Assembly: GCF_031178445.1 (NCBI RefSeq)
Contig: NZ_JAPSIY010000004.1
Location: forward strand, 124,001 to 188,000
Origin: Microbacterium sp.
GTDB lineage: Bacteria; Actinomycetota; Actinomycetes; Actinomycetales; Microbacteriaceae
DNA: 64,000 nt
Direction of reading: 5' to 3'
A program made the position numbers and the translations under genes. The notes beneath the pieces were generated by a model. That model saw only the letters and a program-made list of their open reading frames with translations. It was not told the origin of the DNA and ran no database searches. Every line of letters begins with the position of its first letter. Within the stretch, counting starts at the first letter, position 1. Of this stretch, positions 43,493 through 51,437 are shown piece by piece.

Positions 43493-45106
43493 ATGGCGAA
43501 GATGACAGGCGGCGACGCGCTCACCCAGGCCCTGATCAGCGAGGGGACCGAGACCGTCTTCGGCATCCCGGGAGTGCAGCTCGACGGCCTCACCGACGGC
43601 ATGTACCGCCGGCAGGACGAGCTCGACCTGCTCGTGCCGCGCCACGAGCAGAGCACCACCTACATGGCCGACGGGTACCACCGCGTCACCGGCCGTCCCG
43701 GCGTCGCGATGGTCGTGCCCGGTCCCGGAGTGCTCAACGCCGGCGCCGGCATGGCCACCGCCTACGCCTGCTCCTCGCAGGTCATGCTGCTGGCCGGCAC
43801 GATCCCATCGACGCTGGTCGGCTCCGGCCTCGGCGCGCTGCACGAGATCCCGAAGCAGACCGAGACGATCGAGGGCCTGACCAAGTGGACCGCGCGGCCC
43901 ACCCGGGTCGAGGAGATCCCCGAGCTCGTGCACGAGGGCTTCCGCCAGATGCGCACCGGGCGTCCGCGCCCCGTGGCGCTCGAACTCGGCCCCGACATCC
44001 TGCACGCCGTCGCCGATCTCGAGGTCGGCGATCCCTTCGCCGTCGAGGCGCCGGTCGCCCCCGAGGACGGGGTCGCCGAGATCGCGGCGATGCTGGCCGC
44101 GAGCAGCAAGCCGGTCTTCCACGTGGGCGGCGGCGTACGCGGGCCGAAGGCGTTCGAGCTCGTCGCCCGCCTGGCCGACCTGGTCGACGCACCCGTGGTC
44201 ATGAGCGAGAACGGGCGTGGCGCGATCGACGCCCGCGACCCGCACGCGCTGCCGGCGTTCGCGCTGTGGGGGCTGCGTGAGACCGCGGATGCCGTGGTCT
44301 CGTTCGGCAGTCGCTTCCTGACCCCCTTCGGCCAGCAGCTGAACATCGGCGACGCCCGCCTCGCGCTGGTCAACATCGACGCCGATGACCTGCGCGCGCC
44401 GCGCCGGCCCGACATCGCAGTGAACGCCGACGCCACCGCCGTGCTCGAGGCGCTGGTCGACCGCGTCGAGCGCCGCGAGGGCTGGGGTGGCGAACTGCGC
44501 CGGCTTCGCGAGGAGTGCGAGGCGCGGGTGCGCGCCGAGGTCGCCCCGCAGATGGCCTTCGTCGACGCCATCCGCTCCGCGCTTCCCGCCGACGGCATCT
44601 TCGTCAACGAGCTGACCCAGATCGGCTACGTCTCCACCTACGGCTATCCCGTGCACGCCCCGCACTCCTACGTCTGGCCCGGCTACCAGGGCACGCTCGG
44701 CTACGCGATGCCGACCGCGCTCGGCGCGGCCGTGGGCGCCGGCGGACGCCCGGTCGTCGTCGTTACGGGCGACGGCGGCATCGGCTGGTCGCTGCAGGAG
44801 TTCGCGACGGCGAAGAAGTACGGTATCCCGCTGATCACGGTGCTCTTCGAGGACAACCGGTTCGGCAACGTCTGGCGCATCCAGCGTGACACCTACGGTG
44901 GGCGCTTCATCGGCTCCGACCTGACCAACCCCGACTTCGAGCTGCTCGTCAAGGCGTTCGGCATCGACTTCACGCTCGCCGAGGATGCGGATGCCGTGCA
45001 GCGGGCGATCGGCCAGGCGATCACCGCCGGCCGACCCGCGGTGATCAAGGTGCCGGTCGACGTGTTCCCGTCGCCGTGGGGCTTCATCCACGAGAAGAAG
45101 CACTGA
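43493..45106 (+). CDS. Thiamine-diphosphate-dependent enzyme, acetolactate-synthase-like
   Basis: The 537-residue product starts MAKMTGGDALTQAL after a GAGAGAGG sequence. It has the catalytic Glu52 in RHEQSTTYMADGYHR, a Rossmann-like central domain, and the cofactor motif GDGGIGWSLQEFATAKKYGIPL-type region near residue 425. There is no His at the position that marks benzoylformate decarboxylases, and the MVVPGPGVLNAGAGM segment is more synthase-like. There is no regulatory small subunit gene nearby, so it is unlikely to be the biosynthetic IlvB. It probably acts on a 2-keto acid from the island pathway. Its own operator-B promoter sets it apart from the first copy. Confidence 0.82.
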   Translation: MAKMTGGDALTQALISEGTETVFGIPGVQLDGLTDGMYRRQDELDLLVPRHEQSTTYMADGYHRVTGRPGVAMVVPGPGVLNAGAGMATAYACSSQVMLLAGTIPSTLVGSGLGALHEIPKQTETIEGLTKWTARPTRVEEIPELVHEGFRQMRTGRPRPVALELGPDILHAVADLEVGDPFAVEAPVAPEDGVAEIAAMLAASSKPVFHVGGGVRGPKAFELVARLADLVDAPVVMSENGRGAIDARDPHALPAFALWGLRETADAVVSFGSRFLTPFGQQLNIGDARLALVNIDADDLRAPRRPDIAVNADATAVLEALVDRVERREGWGGELRRLREECEARVRAEVAPQMAFVDAIRSALPADGIFVNELTQIGYVSTYGYPVHAPHSYVWPGYQGTLGYAMPTALGAAVGAGGRPVVVVTGDGGIGWSLQEFATAKKYGIPLITVLFEDNRFGNVWRIQRDTYGGRFIGSDLTNPDFELLVKAFGIDFTLAEDADAVQRAIGQAITAGRPAVIKVPVDVFPSPWGFIHEKKH

Positions 45107-45112
45107 CCGCGC

Positions 45113-45144
45113 CCGCCGTGCCGGATGCGGGTCCGTCACGGCGG
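45113..45144 (+). terminator. Terminator after the second thiamine-diphosphate enzyme
   Basis: CCGCCGTG with an inner CGGA pairs with TCCG and CACGGCGG, with one mismatch and a TGCGGG loop. It lies seven bases after the stop codon. Confidence 0.65.
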
Positions 45145-45167
45145 CGCGCGCGGGGATGCATCGTGTA

Positions 45168-45184
45168 TGTCTAATCTGTAGACA
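45168..45184. promoter_or_regulatory. Palindrome over the -10 box of the GntR gene
   Basis: TGTCTA-ATCTG-TAGACA is a perfect inverted repeat that includes a -10-like TAATCT (45172-45177). The GntR start is 44 bases further on. Autorepression by the GntR protein is inferred. Confidence 0.5.
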
Positions 45185-45227
45185 CGCCTGCCCTCGGTGG
45201 TCGTCGTCGGAATCGAAGGGGAGCGTC

Positions 45228-45908
45228 ATGTCGCAGATCACCAACGCCGCCGTCGCGGTGCAGGTCGCCCGTGCCCTGGAGGAGGAGATCACCTCGGGCG
45301 GCTGGCGTCCCGGGCACTTCGTCGGGCGCAGGCAGGAGCTCGCGGCGCGGTTCGGCGTGGCTCCGGCGACGCTCGGCGAGGCCATCCAGCTGCTGCGCTC
45401 CCGCGGCGTGGTCGAGGCCAAGCCGGGTCCGGGTGGGGGCATCTTCGTCGCCGCGCGCTCGCCGTTCATGCAGCTGAGCGACCAGCTGCTGCGGCTGCGT
45501 GAGGGGAGCGCGACCCTGACGAACTGCCTGCGGGTGCTGGACGCGCTGGACGGCGCCGTGCTGCTCGACGCCGTCGAGCACGCCACCGAGGCAGACATCG
45601 CCGACATCAGCCGTCTCGCGCAGGAGCTCGAGGCCGCCTGGGGCGCGCCGGATGCCGCATCCGCCATCTGGGTCCTGCATGCGCGCATCGCGCGGGTCAC
45701 GCCGAACGAGCTGCTGCGCAGTCTGTACACGAACCTGGTCGACTACATCACGCTCGAGGAGCTGGAGGGCGCGACCGCCCCGAGCACCCCCGAGCGGCTG
45801 CGCACGCACCTCGATTTCGCCGAGGCCATCGCACGCCGCGATCATGCGCTCGCCGCATCCGCCGTGGAGCGGCATCGCGGCACCTCGATGGCCGACGTGC
45901 TGTCCTGA
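45228..45908 (+). CDS. GntR/FadR-family transcriptional regulator
   Basis: The ATG after AAGGGGAG gives 226 residues beginning MSQITNAAVAVQVARALEEEI. The N-terminal winged helix is typical of GntR (ELAARFGVAPATLGEAIQLLRSRGVVEAKPGPGGGIFVA, seen in part near residues 35-72). The C-terminal all-helical FCD domain starts near residue 95, with the ligand/metal region around LHARIARVTPNELL. FadR-type members usually repress catabolic genes until an organic acid binds. It may bind its own palindrome at 45168 and possibly operator B; it sits between two operator-B genes. Confidence 0.87.
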   Translation: MSQITNAAVAVQVARALEEEITSGGWRPGHFVGRRQELAARFGVAPATLGEAIQLLRSRGVVEAKPGPGGGIFVAARSPFMQLSDQLLRLREGSATLTNCLRVLDALDGAVLLDAVEHATEADIADISRLAQELEAAWGAPDAASAIWVLHARIARVTPNELLRSLYTNLVDYITLEELEGATAPSTPERLRTHLDFAEAIARRDHALAASAVERHRGTSMADVLS

Positions 45909-45925
45909 TCCGCCCCTGCAGAGGG

Positions 45926-45967
45926 TTGACAGCAGACCGTTGGCCACCTAATGTTCATATTCAATAT
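45926..45967 (+). promoter_or_regulatory. Promoter and operator B of the aminotransferase gene
   Basis: TTGACA (45926-45931) and TAATGT (45949-45954) are 17 bases apart, a near-consensus vegetative promoter. ATATTCAATAT (45957-45967) covers the expected transcription start, so the bound factor should be a repressor. Confidence 0.7.
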
Positions 45968-46000
45968 TAATAATTTCTTGCGCTCAGAAGGAGCTGCCTG

Positions 46001-47047
46001 ATGCTCGAGTTCCGCAGCGTCATCGACGACATGCTGGCCGCCCCCAACCGACCGGCCGGGGCCACGCCGCCGCCCATCCGGCTCTCCCAGAACGAGATGC
46101 CGTGGAGCCCCGCCGACGTGATCGTCGACGCCATGTCGGCGGCCGCCCGCACCGCGCACCGTTACCCCGACTACCACCGCACCGCCGCGCGCGAGGCCGT
46201 CGCCGCCTCGATGGGGCTCGACGCCGGGCGCGTCGCGATCGACAACGGCTCCGGCTCGCTGCTGCACGGTCTCGCCCGGCTGGTGTGCGAGACCGGCGTG
46301 AACGGCGTGTACTGCTGGCCCTCCTTCGAGGCCTACCCGGCGGCGCTCGGCCTCGCCGGCGCCAGCCGCACGCCTGTCGCGCTCGCCGACGACGGCGCCA
46401 TGGACCTGCCCGCCATACAGGCGGCGATCGGCGACGACACCCGCATCGTCTACCTGTGCAACCCCAACAACCCGACCGGCGGGTTCGTCGGCGTCGAAGG
46501 CATCCGCGAGTTCCTGAGCGCCGTGCCCTCGAAGGTGCTGGTCGTGCTCGACGAGGCCTATCGCGAGTTCGTGACCGCCGAGCCGGTCGATGCAACGCAG
46601 ACGCTGCTCGACGAGTTCGAGAACCTGGTCATCCTGCGCACGCTGTCGAAGTCGCACGGCCTCGCCGGCATCCGCGCCGGCTACGCGGCGGCCTCGCCGC
46701 GCGTCGCCGAGGCGCTGCGACGCACCTCGGTCGGCTTCGCTTTGAACGGCGTCGCCGAGGCCGCCGTGATCGCCGCCTTCGGCCCCGAGGCCCAAGTCGT
46801 GTCGGCAGAGCGCATCGCCGCGATCACGGCCGAGCGCGAGCGGATGCAGCAGGCGCTCAGCGCCGCAGGCGTCTCGTTCCTGCCCAGTCAGTCGAACTTC
46901 ATCTTCCTGCACGGCGACGCGCAGGACCTGATGACCCGCTTCGCAGCGCAGGGCGTGCTCGCCCGCCCGTTCCCGCAGTCCGGGGGTGCCCGCGTGACCG
47001 TCGGGCTGCCGGAGGAGAACGACGCGGCCCTGTCCGCCCTGCTCTGA
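46001..47047 (+). CDS. Class I/II aminotransferase (HisC-like)
   Basis: The 348-residue PLP enzyme starts after AGAAGGAG. Family features are IRLSQNEMPWSPADV near residue 26, LCNPNNPTGGFV near residue 152, DEAYREFV with the cofactor Asp/Tyr, and the PLP lysine near residue 217 in LSKSHGLAGIRAGY. HisC-like enzymes include histidinol-phosphate and aromatic aminotransferases. No histidine-synthesis gene is near. In this context it probably removes the amino group from an aromatic or aryl-glycine-like amino acid, making the 2-keto acid for a TPP enzyme. It is transcribed alone from an operator-B promoter. Confidence 0.85.
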   Translation: MLEFRSVIDDMLAAPNRPAGATPPPIRLSQNEMPWSPADVIVDAMSAAARTAHRYPDYHRTAAREAVAASMGLDAGRVAIDNGSGSLLHGLARLVCETGVNGVYCWPSFEAYPAALGLAGASRTPVALADDGAMDLPAIQAAIGDDTRIVYLCNPNNPTGGFVGVEGIREFLSAVPSKVLVVLDEAYREFVTAEPVDATQTLLDEFENLVILRTLSKSHGLAGIRAGYAAASPRVAEALRRTSVGFALNGVAEAAVIAAFGPEAQVVSAERIAAITAERERMQQALSAAGVSFLPSQSNFIFLHGDAQDLMTRFAAQGVLARPFPQSGGARVTVGLPEENDAALSALL

Positions 47048-47067
47048 GCGGACCTGTCCGAACCGGC

Positions 47068-47146
47068 CTCCGACACTGTGTCGGAGAGGCCGGGGAGGAC
47101 TTCGGAGCGGCGACCGATGCTCATCCCGACCCTCGGTTCGTACGCT
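47068..47146 (+). promoter_or_regulatory. Operator A and -10 box, ABC importer/amidohydrolase/Rieske operon
   Basis: This is the best operator copy: CTCCGACAC-T-GTGTCGGAG (47068-47086), a perfect nine-base inverted repeat with one central base. Its core CGACACTGTGTCGG starts 70 bases before TACGCT (47141-47146). No -35 box is visible. The leader to the GTG is about 75 bases. Confidence 0.75.
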
Positions 47147-47227
47147 GACCAGACACCACGGACGCAGCGGTCCGCACCCGAAGCGGGACCGCGACGACGC
47201 CCACACTTTGCGCGAAGGGAAGTGGCA

Positions 47228-48994
47228 GTGACCGCGACGATGGATTTCGAGCGCGACCGGCGGGCCTCGCTGCGCCGCTCGATCACCGGCGGTGCGCTGT
47301 GGTCGGCATTCGTGCTCGCTCTCGCGCTGGTCTTCGTGTACCCGGTCTCGATGATCATCATCGGCACGTTCCGCGACGGGCTGCCCACACAGGCCGCACC
47401 GCTCACGCTCCAGGGCTTCCTCGACGCCTTCACGTCGGAGATGACCTGGGAGACGCTGCTGCACTCCACGATCCTCGTGGTGGTGTGCGGCGCGATCGCG
47501 GTCGCCGGCGGTGCGATGTTCGCCTGGGTCGGCGCCAACACCAACGTGCCGGGCCGGCGCTGGCTCACCCCGCTGATGGTGATCAACCTCTTCATTCCGC
47601 CGCTGTTCCACACCATGGGCTGGCTCATGCTGGGCAACAAGCAGAACGGACTGCTCAACCAGCTCGCCCAGCTCGTCGGCCTGCCCGAGGGCTTCATCAA
47701 CATCCAGTCCTGGCCGGGACTGATCATGCTGCTGTCGCTTGGCTACATGCCCTTCGCCTACCTGCTGATGCTGGGCGCGTTCAAGAACCGCGACCAGGCC
47801 CTCGACGAGGCCGCCGCCATCAGCGGCGCGGGCACGCTGCGCACCTTCTTCACCATCACCATCCCCTCGGTGGGGCCCGCCATCACCGGGGCTGCGCTGC
47901 TCATCGCCGTGCTGGTGTTCCAGTCGTTCGACAGCCCGCAGATGATCGGCCGCCAGGCCGGCATCCACGTCTTCTCGACGCAGATCTACCGCTACATCCG
48001 CGACTCCGTGCCGGCCGAGTACACCCGGGCCTTCGCGCTGGCCCTCATCCTGATCGTGCTGGTGCTCGTGCTGTTCCTGCTGCAGCGCGCCCTGCTGCGC
48101 GGACGCAGCTTCACCACCCTCACCGGCAAGACATCGCGCCGCGAGCCGCAGGAGCTCGGGCCGGTCCGCTGGGTGTTCGCGGTGCTGATCTGGATCTTCA
48201 TGCTGCTGAACCTGATCCTCCCGCTGGCGGCCATGATCATCGGCAGCATGCAGAAGATCTACGGCGTGATGAGCCTCGGACTCTCGCTCGACAACTACGT
48301 CGCCATCCTCGACGACCCCAAGCTCAGCGCCACACTCACCACCACCGCGCAGCTCGCCCTGCTCGGCGGCTTCGGCTCCATGGCCGTGGCGTTGCTCACC
48401 ACCTACGTCGTCGCGCGGCGCGGCGGCTTCCTCAAGGCCTACACCTCGTTCGCGGTGTGGATCCCATGGGCCCTGCCCGGACTGGTGCTCGCCCTGGCCT
48501 ACATGTTCGCGATCCTCTACATCCCGGCATTCCGCCCGCTGTACGGCACCTCGGCGCTGATGACGATCGTGCTCATCGTCGCGACCATCCCGGTCTCCAG
48601 CCGCATCGCCGAGGGCGCGCTCGCGCAGCTGTCGCCCGAGCTGGAGGAGGCCGGTGCGATCTCCGGCGCCAACCGGATGCGGGTGCTGGTCAGCATCGTG
48701 CTGCGCCTGGTGCTGCCGAGCTTCTTCGCCGGATGGTTCCTCGCGGCTCTGTTCATCATCGGCAACCTGGCGGTGCCGCTGCTGCTCGCCCCGCCGAAGG
48801 TCACCCCGGTCGCCATGGCGGCGTACGAGCTGTTCCTCTCCGGTGAGATGAGCACCGGAGCCGCGCTGTTCATGATCATCCTGCTCGCCGCCACGGTCGT
48901 GGTGGTGGCCGGTGCCGTCATCATGAAGGCCGTCTCGGCGCTGCAGGCCCGCAGGGGCCGATCCGGCACCTCCCTTTCCCACATCGCATCCTGA
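47228..48994 (+). CDS. ABC transporter permease with two fused permease domains (FbpB/AfuB type)
   Basis: The GTG at 47228 is chosen for AAGGGA seven bases before it; the open frame runs further upstream through the operator. The 588-residue protein has about twelve membrane helices in two halves. Each half has an EAA loop: ALDEAAAISGAGTLRTFF near residue 194 and ELEEAGAISGANRMRVLV near residue 470. Such fused permeases serve importers of Fe(III), polyamines, thiamine and phosphonates. Encoded inside an aromatic-catabolism regulon, it more likely imports the aromatic substrate or a metal it needs. It is the first gene of a six-gene operon. Confidence 0.88.
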   Translation: MTATMDFERDRRASLRRSITGGALWSAFVLALALVFVYPVSMIIIGTFRDGLPTQAAPLTLQGFLDAFTSEMTWETLLHSTILVVVCGAIAVAGGAMFAWVGANTNVPGRRWLTPLMVINLFIPPLFHTMGWLMLGNKQNGLLNQLAQLVGLPEGFINIQSWPGLIMLLSLGYMPFAYLLMLGAFKNRDQALDEAAAISGAGTLRTFFTITIPSVGPAITGAALLIAVLVFQSFDSPQMIGRQAGIHVFSTQIYRYIRDSVPAEYTRAFALALILIVLVLVLFLLQRALLRGRSFTTLTGKTSRREPQELGPVRWVFAVLIWIFMLLNLILPLAAMIIGSMQKIYGVMSLGLSLDNYVAILDDPKLSATLTTTAQLALLGGFGSMAVALLTTYVVARRGGFLKAYTSFAVWIPWALPGLVLALAYMFAILYIPAFRPLYGTSALMTIVLIVATIPVSSRIAEGALAQLSPELEEAGAISGANRMRVLVSIVLRLVLPSFFAGWFLAALFIIGNLAVPLLLAPPKVTPVAMAAYELFLSGEMSTGAALFMIILLAATVVVVAGAVIMKAVSALQARRGRSGTSLSHIAS

Positions 48995-49075
48995 CGATCA
49001 CCCAGGCGCCAAGACCGACATCGTGACCCGACGAACATCCAGCGCCGCACCCGTCCCGAACCACCAAGGAGAAGA

Positions 49076-50218
49076 ATGATGAAGTTCACATCCGCCCTGC
49101 GCGTCGCGACAGCCGCCGTCGCGATCGGCAGCCTCGCCTCGCTCGCCGCCTGCTCCAGCTCCGCCGCACCGCCCGCCGAGCCGGGTGGCTCCGGCGAGAC
49201 GATCGAGATCCCCGGCGCGAGCGCCGAGGCCACCGAGAAGCTCAACGAGTTGTACCAGGCGGCCGTGGAGTCGGGGAACACCGACATCGTGTTCTACGGT
49301 CCGTCGGCGAGCACCTCCCAGGCGCTCCTCGAGGTCTTCACCGACCGCTTCCCGGAGGTCTCGGTCACACTGAAGGACATGGCCGACGCGCAGATCCTGA
49401 CCACCATGCAGACCGAGGCCGCCACCGGTCAGCGCGTCGGCGACCTGTGGTGGGGCGGCGACTCGATCCAGGCCGCACGTGAGGCCGACATCTGCACGCC
49501 GATCGACGTCGTCACCGGCCCCGAGGGCTGGGACCCGCCGACCGCCGAGGAGGACCGCCTGATCTACTTCGCGTACCGGATGTTCGGCTTCGCCTACAAC
49601 AGCGACGAGGTCAGCGAGGACGAGGTGCCCAAGAGCTGGAACGACCTGCTCGAGCCGGAGTGGAAGGGCAAGATCGCGATGGGCGACCCGAACGCGGGTG
49701 CCCTCCGTCACATCTTCACCGGGATGCTGCGCCCCGACGGGCAGAAGGACAAGTTTGGCGAGGAGTTCATCGAGGACTTCGCCGCGCAGGACCTGCAGTA
49801 CGTCGACCCCGAGCGCAACGTCTCGGCCGAGATTGCCAGCGGCCGCTTCCCGGTCGGCGCCGGAGTGTTCTACGGCTACTACCTGCAGCAGAAGGAGAAG
49901 GGCGCCAACGTCGAGTTCGTCTTCCCACTCGAGGGCGGCGGCAACTTCCTGAGTCGCTCCAGCCTGTGCGCGGCCAAGGACGGCCCCGCGGCTGAGGCCA
50001 CCGAGCTGTTCGTGAACTGGATCTTCACCGAGGAGGGCCAGCAGGCCCTTGCCGAGAAGGACCTCTCGTACGGCAACACGCCCACCGCCCCCGGCCCGGA
50101 GGGCATGGCGTCGCTCGACAAGATCGACAAGCTGCCCTTCGCGAACCCCGACCCCGAGTTCAACAAGCCCTTCTTCGAGTACATCGAGAAGACGTTCAAG
50201 AACCCGAACGCCCAGTAA
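49076..50218 (+). CDS. ABC transporter substrate-binding lipoprotein (Fe3+/polyamine type, family 1)
   Basis: Two adjacent ATGs (49076, 49079) follow AAGGAG; the second has the better seven-base spacing. The precursor of about 380 residues has a hydrophobic signal ending in the lipobox LAAC near residue 24, so it is lipid-anchored outside the membrane. DIVFYGPSASTSQALLEVFTDRFPEV is typical of the ferric/AfuA-like group. The twin tyrosines that bind Fe(III) in FbpA proteins are not obvious (GYYLQQK is the nearest candidate), so iron is not assured. The ligand may be an organic acid. It lies 81 bases after the permease gene. Confidence 0.87.
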   Translation: MMKFTSALRVATAAVAIGSLASLAACSSSAAPPAEPGGSGETIEIPGASAEATEKLNELYQAAVESGNTDIVFYGPSASTSQALLEVFTDRFPEVSVTLKDMADAQILTTMQTEAATGQRVGDLWWGGDSIQAAREADICTPIDVVTGPEGWDPPTAEEDRLIYFAYRMFGFAYNSDEVSEDEVPKSWNDLLEPEWKGKIAMGDPNAGALRHIFTGMLRPDGQKDKFGEEFIEDFAAQDLQYVDPERNVSAEIASGRFPVGAGVFYGYYLQQKEKGANVEFVFPLEGGGNFLSRSSLCAAKDGPAAEATELFVNWIFTEEGQQALAEKDLSYGNTPTAPGPEGMASLDKIDKLPFANPDPEFNKPFFEYIEKTFKNPNAQ

Positions 50219-50254
50219 GAACCGCACGGGACGACAGAGAGAGCGCACATCAGC

Positions 50255-51412
50255 ATGACTGAGGTCCAGGTTTCCGGACTGACCAAGCGATACGGCGGCA
50301 AGTCCGCTCTTCACGGGCTCGATCTCACGATCGGCTCGGGGGAGTTCGTCACCCTGCTCGGCCCTTCGGGCTGCGGCAAGACGACGACGCTGCGCTGCCT
50401 CGCAGGCTTGGAGAGGCCGACCACGGGCCGCATCACGATGGGTGAGCGCATCGTCGTCGACACCGAGCGGCGCACGTTCGTGCCGGCCGACAAGCGGCAC
50501 GTGGGCATGGTGTTCCAGAGCTACGCGCTCTGGCCGCACATGAGCGTCGCCGAGAACGTCGCCTACCCGCTCAAGGTTGCAGGCCTCGGTGGGCAGGACA
50601 GGCAGAAGCGTGTGCGCGAGATGCTCGGCGCCGTCGGCCTGGCCGATCTCGAGAACCGTCCCGTCACGGCCCTGTCGGGCGGTCAGCAGCAGCGCGTCGC
50701 ACTCGCGCGTGCGCTGGCCGCCCGACCGGGCATCATCTTCTACGACGAGCCGCTGTCGAACCTCGACTCCAAGCTGCGCTACCAGATGGGTCAGCAGGTG
50801 AGGGCGCTGCACAACCGGTTCGAGACCACCTCGGTCTACGTCACCCACGATCAGGAGGAGGCGATCACCCTCTCCGACCGCATCATCGTGATGAGCGAGG
50901 GCGCGATCGTGCAGGATGGTGCGCCGGCGGAGCTGTACGACCGCCCGCGTTCGGCATACGTCGCCGACTTCATGGGCTTCCAGAACATCCTGCCCGGCAC
51001 GGTCGTCGCCGTGTCGGACGGCATCGCCGACGTGCGGGTCGACGGCACCGCCCTCGTGATCGCCGGCACGGCCACTGAGGACGTCGCCGTCGGGGATCGC
51101 GCCGACGTCGCGTTCCGCGCGGCCCATGTGCGCATCGATGCGCAGGATGCCGCCGCCGGCGCCGGACGCTTCGAGGGAGCGGTCGAGCGGAGCACCTACC
51201 TCGGCAGCGCCGTGAACCTGCTCGTCCGCGCCGACGGCCTGCCGCTGCGTGTGCGGGTGGAGACCTCGGAGTTGCGCGCCGAGGACGTGCCGGGCGTCGG
51301 CGACGCGCTGCGCTTCGCGGTCAACCCCGCCCGTGCGGTCGTGATCCCGCAGGCATCCGCCGAAGACGACTACCTGACCGTCGAGACCAACGCGATCGTC
51401 TCGCCCCGCTGA
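50255..51412 (+). CDS. ABC transporter ATP-binding protein (FbpC/PotA type)
   Basis: The 385-residue ATPase shows Walker A GPSGCGKTTT near residue 38, the signature LSGGQQQRVALA near residue 140, Walker B IIFYDEPLSNLD and switch His in VTHDQEEA. A C-terminal TOBE domain of about 130 residues follows, as in Fe3+ and polyamine importers. It powers the permease encoded two genes upstream. The amidohydrolase gene follows after 25 bases with its own GAGAGGA ribosome-binding site. Confidence 0.92.
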   Translation: MTEVQVSGLTKRYGGKSALHGLDLTIGSGEFVTLLGPSGCGKTTTLRCLAGLERPTTGRITMGERIVVDTERRTFVPADKRHVGMVFQSYALWPHMSVAENVAYPLKVAGLGGQDRQKRVREMLGAVGLADLENRPVTALSGGQQQRVALARALAARPGIIFYDEPLSNLDSKLRYQMGQQVRALHNRFETTSVYVTHDQEEAITLSDRIIVMSEGAIVQDGAPAELYDRPRSAYVADFMGFQNILPGTVVAVSDGIADVRVDGTALVIAGTATEDVAVGDRADVAFRAAHVRIDAQDAAAGAGRFEGAVERSTYLGSAVNLLVRADGLPLRVRVETSELRAEDVPGVGDALRFAVNPARAVVIPQASAEDDYLTVETNAIVSPR

Positions 51413-51437
51413 CGCACCCGACCGCAGAGAGGAAAAC

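Noticed and set aside
47065..47091. The GGCCTC...GAGGCC palindrome after the aminotransferase gene as a simple terminator
   Set aside because: It may also form a hairpin, but there is no T run, and its core matches operator A at the fixed 70-base spacing. A regulatory role is favoured.
45842..48982. A 1046-codon open frame on the minus strand
   Set aside because: It is antisense to the GntR, aminotransferase and permease genes, which have clear motifs and ribosome-binding sites. Long antisense frames are expected at about 70 % GC.
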